This document shows, piece by piece, positions 38,292-50,050 of a stretch of 64,000 nucleotides of DNA. The stretch covers positions 157,324,105 through 157,388,104 of the forward strand of contig NC_091392.1 of the NCBI RefSeq assembly GCF_032191515.1, given 5' to 3'. The notes under the pieces were generated by a model. That model was not told where the DNA came from, searched no databases, and saw only the letters and a program-made list of their open reading frames with translations. Made by a program: the position numbers and the translations under genes. The stretch's first letter is position 1; the number at the start of each line of letters is the position of its first letter. This DNA is from Phaenicophaeus curvirostris. Lineage: Eukaryota > Chordata > Aves > Cuculiformes > Cuculidae.

Positions 38292-38512
38292 TACAGGAGG
38301 TTTAGGCTGAACATTAGGAAAAAATTTTTCACAGAAAGGGTCATTGGGCACTGGAACAGACTGCCCAGGGAGGTGGTTGAGTCACGTTCCCTGGAGGTGT
38401 TTAAGGCACGGGTGGATGAGGCGCTGAGGAGCATGGTTTAGTGTTTGATAGGAACGGTTGGACTCGATGATCCAGTGGGTCTCTTCCAACCTGGTGATTC
38501 TATGATTCTATG
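38292..38512 (+). mobile_element. CR1 3' end, about 220 bp, plus strand
   Basis: It starts near GCTACAGGAGGTTTAGGCTG, continues through the final ORF2 codons (ACATTAGGAAAAAATTTTTC, GGGAGGTGGTTGAGTCACG) and GTTTGATAGGAACGGTTGG, and ends in two ATTCTATG tail units. It is a young-group copy, 5'-truncated. Confidence 0.96.
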
Positions 38513-39815
38513 ACGCTGCCTAGGATGGCAGCTAATGCTGACTGGCTGCTAGGGGCAAAAGCATTCCAGAGAACTATTTCAGCCTAAACAGTAAATCGGG
38601 AGCCGATACTGCCTCCGTGTTCGCTGTGGGGCTATATGAGTCCTTCAGTGTGTTTCGCTGGCAGAGGACGAGCAGGCGGTCAAGGAAGGCACCCTGACTC
38701 AACTTCAACATGTCACCAAAATAACCTGTGAATTTACTGCTTCCCCCTGCTGCATGTGGTGGCATTTGCTGAGCTGTGGGGAGAGGACCGGCTGTACCCA
38801 GCACCATACGGTCTCATACAAGCCGGAACGAAGAGGAGGCAGCATGGCAGTGCCATCACGAAGCAGCAGCTTTGCTGCCTGCTTGTTTTTTTAACTCCAG
38901 TTCCCGCCACGTTCCACTCAATGCTGGACGAGATGATACATTAAAAATAGCACCGTGTACAAAACCAGGCGAAACAGCAGGGTTAGCTGCACACATTGCT
39001 TGTGCTCCTGCAAGGACAGAATTGTCATATTCAGTGAAAAGCTAGGTTTAACTCAAACACCCTGACCTCCTCCCTTTCGATCCATTCTGTCTCTTTCCAT
39101 TCTGATCCCCAAAATATACTTAAGAAGTCATTTTTCAAGAAGAGGAAATTAATTCTGAATGAAAAAAACCACACTGTCGCTTCTGCTATTCAAGCACAAC
39201 AGGGTGACTTAACCACTGTTCCAGCAACTTGTGTAGTTAAAGCAAAGCCTAATTATTTCTTTCTACCTCTAACACTAGCTTCGTGTCTTAGAGTTAAAAC
39301 AGACAAAATGAGCTGCTTTTCAGGAGAGAGCTTTGCACCACTGGAAAAATGTGCCTGGCAGTCTCCCCAAAATCCTCATCATTTTTATTACAATGTTCAT
39401 GTTTGTTTTCACTTTTCCCTTTGTTAAACGCTTTAGGCAACTCAAATGAAGCCCTCACCATCAAACCAGCCTTTCAGCAGTAATGACATAAATTACATTC
39501 TTCTCCTGGGCTTGTAGCACCCAGCTATTAAATCTAACCATGGGAGCCTGGCAAATCTTTTCATTTGCAAGGCAGCTGTTTCCATTCTCTCCTACCACTG
39601 TTCTCCGTCCAAACCCCCTCTTTTTTTCTTCCCTTGCATGAGCATGATGAGCACTCTGAGGGACATACTGCACCCAAACCCCTTTGCCTAAAGTGCTCTT
39701 CATAGAGCCATGGGTCTTCCTGACATAGTTGTTGTCCACATGGGACGTGGAGGAACCCTTGGTTCCAGCCCACCACAGCCCTCCAGGAGCGTAAGCTCAG
39801 GCACCCGAAGCTGTT
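38513..39815. other. Intergenic spacer
   Basis: 1.3 kb between a plus-strand and a minus-strand CR1 tail. No gene, RNA or repeat recognised. The open frames present (up to 92 codons) have no recognisable similarity. Confidence 0.6.
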
Positions 39816-40017
39816 TCATAGAATCATAGAATAACCAGGTTGGAAGAGACCCACCAGATCATCGAGTCCAACCATTCCTATCAAACACTAAACCATGCCC
39901 CTCAGCACCTCGTCCACCCGTGCCTTAAACACCTCCAGGGAAGGTGACTCAACCACCTCCCCAGGCAGCCTGTTCCCATGCCCGATGACCCTTTCTGTGA
40001 AAATTTTTTTCCTAATG
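39816..40017 (-). mobile_element. CR1 3' end, about 200 bp, minus strand
   Basis: It shows the TCATAGAATCATAGAATAACC tail, the young-group 3' UTR (TATCAAACACTAAACCATGC) and the last ORF2 codons, truncated at TTTTTTTCCTAATG. The right junction to unique sequence is sharp at GGCACGGAGC. Confidence 0.96.
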
Positions 40018-41120
40018 GCACGGAGCTGGCTGAAGCACTGTGACTTATGTGGCTGCCTCCATCACCCAGGGGCAAATCCTGGCTCCTGCCATCAGGGCTC
40101 CTTCTCTTGCCGTGGTGTGGCTCTGGGACCAGCTGTGCAAGTACTTGGACCACACCAAGTGTCAGTGCTCAGTTAAACAATCCTGAGCATTTCCCCAGCA
40201 TCTGCCCAAAACATTTTGACTTACATTCACTTGGCGAGGTTATCTGCCCAGGTTTGGCTACCCCGGGAAAGCAATCAGCTTGATCCCGCTTCAAAGGGCA
40301 CTTATTTTCATCCTTAAATTACCCTTCCATCAACAGCAATTTTCATGCTGTGCGCAGTTATTCAATGACAATATTCTAATGCAGGCTAAAAGATTGATAA
40401 TTTGCAGTCCGTGCTGTTTAACGTACACATGAATATGGTAACATGCCAGTCACATATTTCCCCTTGGGATGGATGTCTCCCATGGGGATGCATGGCATGT
40501 GGCCCTGGTCAGCACCCAGTGGAGCAGCATGAGCTGGCCAGTGCACGGGCCACTCCTGACTATCCTTGTCCCCACACAGCCTCAGGACAATCTACTGGCT
40601 GGATGAATGTGCCCAAGGACACCAACCTGCTTTCCACCGCTATCCTTCACTGGTTCTGCTGCTGCATTGCTGCCAGGTGTGTCAGGAATTGGATGGTTTG
40701 CATCAGTCATGGGAAGCCCTGTGCTCCCAGTCAGCATCACCTGGAGGGCATCATCTGCAGGCTCAGTGACAGAAATGAGGAGCTCTGTGGCTGGATTGGG
40801 CCCCTTTGTAATGAAAAAGACAGCACCCAACCCCCAAGCCTATTTATCTTCAGTAAGCTCTGGCACAAGCAGAAAGTCTTTTCTTCTGATTAACTTTCTT
40901 TTTCTGTGCAACAGCAACCAAAATAAAAAAGAACAGGACTTAAATTGGATTTGTTAGTAGACAAACAAGGTTAGACAGGTTAAGTTGTGGGAAGAAAAGT
41001 CTCTGTGTTCATAACCTGGAAAAAATAGACGTCTGAATATCCGTATCAGGGATAAATGTTTCTGTGAGACATATTTGCCAGCACTGCAGAGAGACAGGCA
41101 CTGCAACCTTTCACCTCAAC
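40018..41120. other. Intergenic spacer
   Basis: 1.1 kb, GC-richer on the left. An open frame of 163 codons at 40402-40893 (plus) is the longest outside CR1 in this part, but it has no domain, no splice context and an equally open antisense and neighbouring frames. I do not call it a gene. Confidence 0.55.
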
Positions 41121-41483
41121 AAGCCTGGAGAAGAGGAGGCTGAGGGGGGACCTCATTGCTCTCTTCAACTACCTGAAATGAGGTTCTGGAGAGGAGGGTG
41201 CTGGCCTCTTCTCCCAAGTGACAGGGGACAGGACAAGAGGGAATGGCCTCAAGCTCCACCACAGGAGGTTTAGGCTGGACATTAGGAAAAAATTTTTCAC
41301 AAAAAGGGTCATTGGGCACTGGCACAGGCTGCCCAGGGAGGTGGTTGAGTCACCTTCCCTGGAGGTGTTTAAGGAATGGGTGGACGAGGTGCTGAGGGGC
41401 ATGGTTTAGTGTTTGATAGGAACGGTTGGACTCGATGATCTAGTGGGTCTTTTCCAACCTGGTGATTCTATGATTCTATGATT
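41121..41483 (+). mobile_element. CR1 LINE 3' fragment, 0.36 kb, plus strand
   Basis: It starts at AAGCCTGGAGAAGAGGAGGC in the C-terminal part of ORF2. The last 63 codons, 41218-41409, are open and end VDEVLRGMV, the standard CR1 ORF2 terminus. The 3' UTR GTTTGATAGGAACGG and the tail (ATTCTATG)2 follow. The upstream part has a stop at the ACCTGAAATGAGG site. Young group. Confidence 0.97.
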
Positions 41484-43554
41484 GTAAAACCTACCTGTGC
41501 TCAGAAGGGAGGGAAATGTTTTTCCTCTCAAGTTTCAAAAAGCTGGTTCTGAAACAGAGTTCAGAGGTGGCAGTAATGGCAAGGAAAATGCACATCCTTT
41601 GTTGTTTAGCTTGACAAAAGGAGAAGCAGCACTAAACCGTTCTATCCTGGTAACAGAGGGAGGGACAAGATGACACATTTACACAGATTCCGTCCCCAAC
41701 TCAACACATGCTCTTTCCCCAAATACTGAACAGCACAAGAAACAGAAAGGAAACAGTGAATATTTCCAGCCACACCACCATGTGCTGACCTGCCCCAGCT
41801 GTGGCACAACATGTGGTGGACGAGAGGAGCTGTTGCTGGTCTCCCTCCAGCTCTAGCACAAGAGACATGGTATGGGGAGTGGGGTTGGGAAGTGGTATCT
41901 TCTCTGGCCCAAGAAAGGATGGATAAAGTGTGTGGTGGGGTAACCCTTAGCTTGGGCTAGGCCTACGATGGACCTTGCAGAAAAGCTTCCACCTGTTTAC
42001 TAAGTGCTGGGGTTTGCAGGCACCGCCATTTAGAAAGCCCTTAGAAATTATGAAGGTTTTATCAGCCATCCAAGGCAGCATTTCAGCCTAGTTATTGGGC
42101 TCCTAAATTTATTCCTCTCATCTTCCAGTGGACATCTAAATCTGGTAATCTGAATGATTCTTCAGGCTCCCTCAACTTCATTGGGATCTAGACACCTGGT
42201 TTGTTTTTCATCACCTATATTTAGATGTGCATATTTAGGTAGCCACTTTTGAGGTGGAATCCCTGTCCAGATGTTCATTATTGCCCTCTGATGGGCAACC
42301 ACATGGGCACCCTCGTAAAGGATTGTGTGACCACACCCACTCTGATTCAGTGCAGTATTCCCAGGGATTTTAGTGTAATTAAAGGATGCCACAGAGAGAT
42401 GATGAATGTTCAGTTGCCTAGCGGTGGAGTCCCACTGCAATGATGTCAACCCCAGCAAGTGGAAGAAGGACTCAGCTAATGGGGGCTAAGTCTCCTCAAC
42501 TAGGTCAATCTATGTCTGCAGAAGCCCTTTGGCCCAAAGCCTTGTTTTTACATCATCATGCCAATTGGGTTTTCTTCTCCTTTCCTGCATCACTTCTTCC
42601 CTGCCAGGGTTATTTCTGGCCAACCCAACAGACACAACTGTCCGTGCAATCCCAACAAGAGTTAGTGGCGCTGCTGTCTCAATACTTCCAGCTGCAGCCA
42701 GTAGCAAGGGCAGATGAGTTAATATGCTGTCTCTTGTATATCTACACCTACCTTGACAGCCTTAAACCAGAAAAATAAAAACAGGCACCTGCGGTGGTGG
42801 ATAATACACAATGGTTTGCTCACAGGATGAAGTAAGCAATTATCAAATTCAGCAAATAACTGCTGAAGAAGTAAACTCCAAAAAAAGCTAAATTAATGTG
42901 AATTAATGCAATTAATCTACTTTGCAGCTTCATTATCTTACATCAAATAACCAGCAAATCCTTAGAAGATGCTGATAATAATGCTGAAAAGGAATAGTTG
43001 CACTTCCTCAGGAATCCAGGACAAAGAAAACTCATGGGTCATTCCTCATGGCAGCAGGGCATGAACCACGTTCTTTCTTATGTAGTAGATATTTCCAGGA
43101 ACAGAACTCCTCTTGCCAAAGGGACTTCACCTTCCTGCCTAAGCTATTCGTCTGGTGGGATAAATGCTGGCAAGTCTAGAAACAGAAGTGTTTAAAAAAA
43201 AATTTATCGGAGGAGGAGGTTGTGTGAGATTAGGGAAGCCCTGTGCTTGGTTTTACTACAGAGACAGAGAAAAGTAATTTAAAAGCAGAGGTATCCATGG
43301 ACAGCAGCATGAGAAAAGGAAGGATAGAGGGGAAATGAAAAAGCTTTTTTGTAGCCAGAAATGCAGAGGGTGAAGGACTGGACCTGCTACAGGTAGAAAC
43401 GTGCCAAGATCAGGAAGACACAACTGCAGCATTTGCACACTTGTTAGGGGCCTGGTCAGTAAGTGAGCAGATAGAAGAAAAAGTGCATATTGTGCTGCTG
43501 GAGCAACAGCAACAACCACGACAGATAGATGGAAGATAATAGTGGCATAGGTAA

Positions 43555-43580
43555 ATAGACAGACAGACAGATAGATAGAC
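43555..43580 (+). repeat. GACA/GATA microsatellite
   Basis: Six or so tetranucleotide units alternating between AGAC and AGAT. Simple repeat, probably length-variable. Confidence 0.9.
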
Positions 43581-45284
43581 AAAAGAACAAGAGACCAATT
43601 TGTGAGCTGTTAAGGAAGCAGAGAAACAGAATTTAAAATGGGAGTGTGGTATTATCTTCTAATTTTGCAGGAGATGACTAAGGAACTAGGGATTGTGTGC
43701 TCTGCCACACTCCTAGTACTGGATTTAGAAGTGGGAGAAAGCTTTGCAGTTTCATTGGAAAAAAGTTGTTCCTGGAAATCACATAATTGCAAAGACTAAA
43801 AGTTTTAAGTGGAACTAACTGGAAAATAGTCCTATTAATAGTCAGCACCCCCAGGTGTTCTTGGATACAGCAGCTCACTTACTAAACCAATCAAATATGA
43901 CATTACCTTAACCTGTTCTGTTAACCAGACAAGTGGTTATAGAACAACTCATTGTAGAAGTTAGAAGTTGACCTTTGACCAAGTGGACATGAGCAGATTC
44001 GGTTTAAGTGAATGGAAAGATAAAAAAACCTAATCTGTAACAAGATAATGTGAAAAAGGAGGCTTTGACTTTCTGTGGTCATGGCTGTTGTACCCTGCCA
44101 CAGCTCTTACTCCTGCTGTGTGCCACCTCCCATCATATTGATGAAGGTGTTTGGACAGTCACATCATGGCCCTGGACCAGGGATACATCATGGTGAAGAA
44201 GAGCGCTCAGCAGAAGGTGAGAGGCTACTGAGGTTGGGTCAGCTGTGGCAGGCAGAAGAGGTTGAGGAATGGCACATGGTGGCTGGGAAAGGCGTCACTG
44301 CCACCACTTCTGTCCCTCTGTGCTCTGTCCTGGCCAACCCCCCAGAGGCCGCCGGGATATGGTATCCTAGACAGGGACGGAAAGGGCCATGGAAAGACTC
44401 CAGGCTTAGCACGACACATCATAAATGCCTCATAAATGCTCTTGTGTGTGGAGGCCAAGAAGGAAAAAAGAAAAGGGAAAGAAAGAAACCACATATTTGA
44501 GGTCTCACTGTCTATGACTACTGTGAGAAATAACCCCAGTCGGGTCTGGTTAGAACTTGCAAAGAAACAAAAAGAAATAGCAGAGACCTCTGAAACTGTT
44601 GCATCTTCCTGGAAGTGTTTAAGATTGTGAAAATACTGCATACAATTGAGGGCATCGGACAAAAATGAAGGTTGTCTGTTTGCTTAACTATGTTGAAATG
44701 AGCAGCTTAATCTTTCAGTTAAGGGATTTGAAAGAAGATGCTGATAATCAAATTTTCTCAAAGAAGGACAAAATATTTTTTGGGATCTTGAGTTCTTGGG
44801 ACCAGAGGCATTGCTGCTGGCTGCTGATGGGGTTGGGTGGCCACAGTGACAGCGGCCCTTGGCTCTGTTGGAAGACCTGCCTGGGCTTGGCAGCTCCAGC
44901 ACTGTCCATCTGGGCCTGGGCCAGGAAAAGGCCATCAGAGGCTTTTGTTCTGGACATTGTACATCCCTGCAAGCAAGCAAATAAACCTGCTTCAGTGCCA
45001 CGGGATTCCTTCTGTTGATTTACTCTCCTAAATGAAATTATCTGTGAGATCCTAACATTCAGTTTCCTGCTCAGGTTAAGAGGAGTAACAATTTATTTAG
45101 GTCTTAAAAAATAAAAGACTAGCTTCTCTCTGCAATTCAATAAGAATAATTATCTAGACTGCAGGGTCAGAGCCAGGATGACTAATGGAAATGTTCAGAG
45201 AAATGGAAATTACCCCACTACAGAGTGAAGCTAAACTCAGAGTTTAATATATTCCAGTGAGAAAGACCAGATAATCTCCATCCC

Positions 45285-45520
45285 CAGCACTGAGGGAACT
45301 GGCCCACGAAATTGTCAGTCTGATAGTAAGGATTTCTGATCTATCAAATTAGATAGATAACATAACACGGGAATTCGGCTAGTGTGAGAAATGGGAGGGA
45401 GGGTGTGATCCAAGCTGTTTACACACTCATTAATCCAATCTCAATGGTTTACAAGCCTGTAAAACAAATTTTGAATCAACGAATAATTAAAGACATGGCA
45501 GAAAGTGGGGCTAAAATGTG
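45285..45520 (+). repeat. Possible ancient LINE ORF2 trace
   Basis: In one frame the left part reads LRELAHEIVSLIVRISDLSN, which recalls the LA-EIA-PLA-IF block that precedes the RT in CR1/L2-type LINEs. About 150 bases later another stretch reads KPVKQILNQRIIKDM, which recalls the GKILEQIINRxI block. Order and spacing fit one element, but identity is low. It could be coincidence. Confidence 0.35.
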
Positions 45521-48500
45521 GCATAGGCACAGGCCAGCCAGGTGACAGCCTAGTGTCCGTAGACCTGTAGACTAATTATAAGTTACTTGTTGTAAATGTG
45601 GTGTTTAAGTTGTTACCTGCCCCTGGAGTCCTAAACCTTAGTGCCAAGGCAGGAGGGCAGTGATGGCACACATTTTGCTCTATTTAACCAGTCCAGCATT
45701 GCTGGAAACAGGTAACTAAGGGCCATGAGTGAGCCCACTTTGACCACCGTTACTGTGGTTCAAATACATCGCTTGTGCAAATGAGCACCACCCATGCTCA
45801 AGTAAATTTGGGCTTGGAGAAAACAGCATCCAAATGAAGCAATTTGGTCAGAAAGCCAAAGGGTATTTTGAACTAGTGAGTGAACACAAAAGCACTACCT
45901 CAAACTTTTTAAAAACACCAATCTCAAAGGTAATTTGTTTTTTTTTTAGATAGCAAAGTTACTCAAAACCTGTACCCTTATTTGTAGCAAACAGGCAGCT
46001 GTACAGCCTCAAGATCATGGAGGAAGGGCTGGGCCCTACTCTACAATCAGGGACAGACTTTTATTTTTAGTGCTCAATACCTCAGCTTTGAAGACTTGTT
46101 GATATAGTGAGTCTTAGTGTTTGCCAGCATGAAGAATCTATAGATTTTATACGCAAGCCTAGCATAAATTTTAGCAATTCTTTCCTTCTTTCCACTGTAA
46201 AGAGTGATTTTTCTTTTTTCTTTTTTAGAGGCCACTGGCAGACAACATTTAAGGAGACATATTGTTCTAACATGGAAATTTTGCTTAACTCAAGTTTTGT
46301 AGCTTTACAAATGCTTCCTTTGGATGGTCTCCTGCGAGACTGATGGCACTGCAAGGCCACTCAGATGTCCGTGCTGGGAGGTGGCAGGCAGGAGTGACAA
46401 CGGGAGGGGAGGAGGTGAAATGCTCTCAGCCTGCAATGTCCCTGTGAGGCGTCCTCTGCCCAGACCACCAGCTCCCACATGCCACTGTGCTGAGTGCCAG
46501 GAGGCATTTTGTAGGGGTTTATTTGTCATTGCCCAAGACAGATTCAGTTTAAATGGAAGATTTTCCAAGTCTTATGACTCTTCAGAAGAAAACCCTGGCT
46601 GAAAATAGTACTGACAGCCTGAAGCAGATGAACAGAAACTATTGGTATGTCACAGCACTGCTGTGGGGCTGATCCCCCTGACTGTCCCTCATCTCATTGT
46701 GCATTACTGATGAAACACTTTGGCCCTCATTCAACAAAGTGCAGACTGAAATGAACTGTGCAATCTTCTACTGCTGCATTTGAGAATTATTTCTGAGCTC
46801 CACGGTTCCCTCCTAGCCCTGCTATAATTCCGTCATGGACAGCAGTACTGTAGCCAATAGGCATGCAGAGGAATAGGGGTTTAGTCCTCCATTAATTCTA
46901 ATAATAAGTTAGAGCAAGATCAAGGAAAAAGAAATAGAAAATCTAGAAAGTATTGCTGTGGCTTTTTCCCCAGAACTCCTTTTTCTGAGCTGACCCATGA
47001 TCATGGAACAAAAAAAACCTCCAACCCTGTGCAGACGTCTCCATAAATACACACAACTGCTCCTCACATACATCTGGACAGCTGGAAGGAGCATCTCAAA
47101 GGGATTACTCTCCCGTATCTCCTCACTTCCTTTCCTTGCTCCAGATGTAGCATTTCTCAGGCTCATTGTCCTCCTTCTTCAAGTCCTTTTGTGATTTGCT
47201 GCTTTGATTTAACAGCAGAGCCCAAGCTCAAGTTCCTTGGGAGAGTATGTGTGTGCTTGTCAAGATGCCTGTATTGTAAAGGACATTTTTATTAGCTTTT
47301 GACCTGCAAAAGCTGTCTTCCAACTCCATACCTTTCAGCATCCCAGAGACCAGCAAGACCAGCACTTGTTTCCCCTGCAGCCGCAAGAGCAGCCGTGGCT
47401 TGAGGTGGCACTTGGCAGAGTCACTTCTTCCTTGCTGATGCTCCTGCAGCTGCCAGCTCTGCCCAGAGCTGCAGGAGGAGGCAGTGCTTGCTGCCACAAG
47501 GGTCATTGGAGGTGTCCCATGGGAGCAAGCACCTAGGGAGGCCTCTAAGAAATGAAACCAAACAAGGGTCATTCCAGCTGCGTATTTAATGCCTGAAAGT
47601 AATTTTATGAATCCAGAATATCCTGTTAGAACACACTGATTTTTATTTTATTTTTCTTTTAAAAGGTGAAGAAAAAGGAAACTAAATTTTTGGTTCTTAT
47701 TGAGATGCTACCTCCTAACTTTTTTTTTTTTCATATATGGATATGTAGAGAAACATATTTTCTGATACGGATATTTTCTAAAACAATGTTCCAAAATAAT
47801 TTTCCAATAGAAAAGATCTCAGCTCTGAATTAAGACAAATTTTTTTCTGACCCTGAAGAGATTTTTTTCTTCTGAGGAATGTGGTCTACGGGGAAACTTC
47901 AGGCTCTCTTTAATCTGGAATGAAAACAATGTCCAAAATCGTGGAATCTGTCACAAGCTGGAAATTTGGACTCCCACCAGAAGAGTTTGGAGACTTCTGT
48001 GTCCTATGACCAGGCTGGGCAAAAGAGAGTTGCTCTGGCCCACAGCAGATTCCTTCACCCTGTGAGGTGGAAAAAGCTGAAAACCAGACCTCAGCACCAG
48101 TTCTGCAGGATCTGTGCCAACCACCATCTTCTGAGGCCAAGAGCCCTTCTTAACCTGCTAGATGCTCTAGCTGAAACTTCTGAATTGCTTGAGGTTTCCC
48201 GTCTTCCCTTCCCACCACATAACCCTAGTCATTGCTGGAGAGGGCTGTCTCCTTCTCTTTTTGCCACCTCTGTGGCTCCAAGGGAGATGAAAAAGCAGAC
48301 CTGAGTTCTCCAGGGAGCTTGTCAGTCCTTCAGAAATGACAATTTCCAGTGAAGAAGACTGAATGTAACTGATGCAGATGCCTTGGGTACCAGGTCTTCT
48401 GTGCAAGGTCGTTAGAGCATCCTCCATTATGTATTTTTTGCTTATATTTTTATGCAAGGAAAACAGCGTTTTTCTGAAAAAATGTCTAACATCTAGCCAG

Positions 48501-49987
48501 ACTACTTACAATACCAGCAGACAGCAACGTGTACTTTCGCAGCGAAGTTATAATCTGTTTGACTGTGGTGCTATCAAATTCCAACTTCGTATACATTTGT
48601 TTTAGTTCTGAATATATTTATTTTATGTAAATACAGATATACAAACTTTTTATATGTGTGCATATACACGAACACACAAGAATACATATGAACATGCTTT
48701 TATGTAGCTATGGATAGATACATTGCATGGTACCTGGAGTTTTAAGCACAGCCACATCCTTAGCAAGGGCTGTACCCTGACTGATCAGGGTGAGTCATAG
48801 GCTTCAAGGCATGTGAATATATTCGTATTTCACCTGATCTCATTTAATACCTATTCTCTATATGATTTTACAAATGATGATGCAAAGATAAAGAAATCAT
48901 CTTCCTTACAGTGTTCATCAGAAATACAGGACTCTGAATGAAACCAGAGGAAGAAGAATAGCACAAGGAACCAGATAATACTTGGTGAATATTTCCAGCC
49001 ACTGATAAATAGCCCAGATTTTGGTCCCACAGGTATGGTGTCTGCCCAGCAGCCTCTGACTGCCCTGGGATGATGTCCAGCCCATCCAAGCAGCATCCTC
49101 AGCACCCAACTGTCCCCACACTATCCAAGGGGGCAATGTCATCCTGTGAACATGCAGTCCTGATGGAAAACCCTTACACGAGAGCCTTCACCTTCCCCTT
49201 CCCCCAGCTGCTATGTATCCCTTGGGTGGCAATTTGGCAGCAGTGCTGTGCGGTGAGCCGACTCACAGGCACGGTTCAGCGGTTCCTGCAGCCAGGCGCC
49301 AAAAGGCACAGCTGTGCAGATGTTTAAAGTGCCCAGGAGCAAGCTGGGCTCTCAGCCTTGACGGTGATGCTAAAGCACTTGCCTATCATCTGGATCTGCT
49401 TCTTCCCTTGCAAAGAGGGCAGCGGCACATGCTGCCCATTTAAACGGGGACCAGCACACAGTCTTTGGGCATTTCTCTTCCACTCCTGGACGAAGTCCGA
49501 GAAGCAGGAAAACAATTTAGTGACCAAGCAAGTGGCTCACAGGAGGAGGAAGTCATTAAAATCCTATGATTTTTAAGCCCAGTGAGGTCGATGAGAGACT
49601 CTTGCACATGTTTACCGTCTCTTTGACCTTAAAGTAATATGCTTGTAATGTACTCATCGCTGGTGAAGTGGGAGCTCCAAGTGTGCACCAGCGTATTGCT
49701 TTTTTTTTTTATGCACTGTCACATTTCCTGAAGAAGTCACTGGGATAGGGGGAGGTTAGATAAAATAGAAATATATCTTGTTTTTTAACCCCTTATTGTC
49801 TTTGTATTTGCTAAACAACTGAGGGCTCTTTTGCCTATGAATGTGCTGTGCTTTGAGGTGCCCTTGCTGTTTTAGCTCCGCTGGTCAGAAGACAGTTGGA
49901 GTAAGGCAGAATTTGACTATTTTATCTTGCCTGATCCCATTCCAGACCAGTGGCAATTTGTTTCACCCTCCATAGGGATTTTATTGG

Positions 49988-50050
49988 AATCATAGAATCA
50001 TAGAATCACCAGGTTGGAAAAGACCCACCAGATCATCGAGTCCAACCATT
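49988..50050 (-). mobile_element. CR1 tail only, 63 bp, minus strand
   Basis: It contains just two tail units and the final 3' UTR segment (AGACCCACCAGATCATCGAG, TCCAACCATT) before unique sequence. It is an extreme 5' truncation of a young-group copy, or what remains after a deletion. Confidence 0.92.

Larger units (their letters stand above)
41484..49987. other. 8.5-kb CR1-free intergenic stretch
   Basis: This is the longest CR1-free part of the intergenic region. I see no gene. It holds a GACA/GATA microsatellite at 43555-43580 and a TAAT-rich island at 42880-42990. A possible ancient LINE trace lies at 45285-45520. A possible old repeat trace lies at 42130-42260, and pyrimidine-rich runs near 46190-46226 and 47719-47731. 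Open frames up to 145 codons occur, but none has a recognised domain. Confidence 0.6.

Noticed and set aside
40402..40893. 163-codon open frame on the plus strand
   Set aside because: No domain, no signal peptide, no splice sites fitting an exon, and overlapping frames are also open. Composition explains it.
46715..46770. CCCTCATTCAACAAAGTGCA, reminiscent of an old sauropsid repeat end
   Set aside because: Only one short block fits. Flanking sequence does not continue the pattern.
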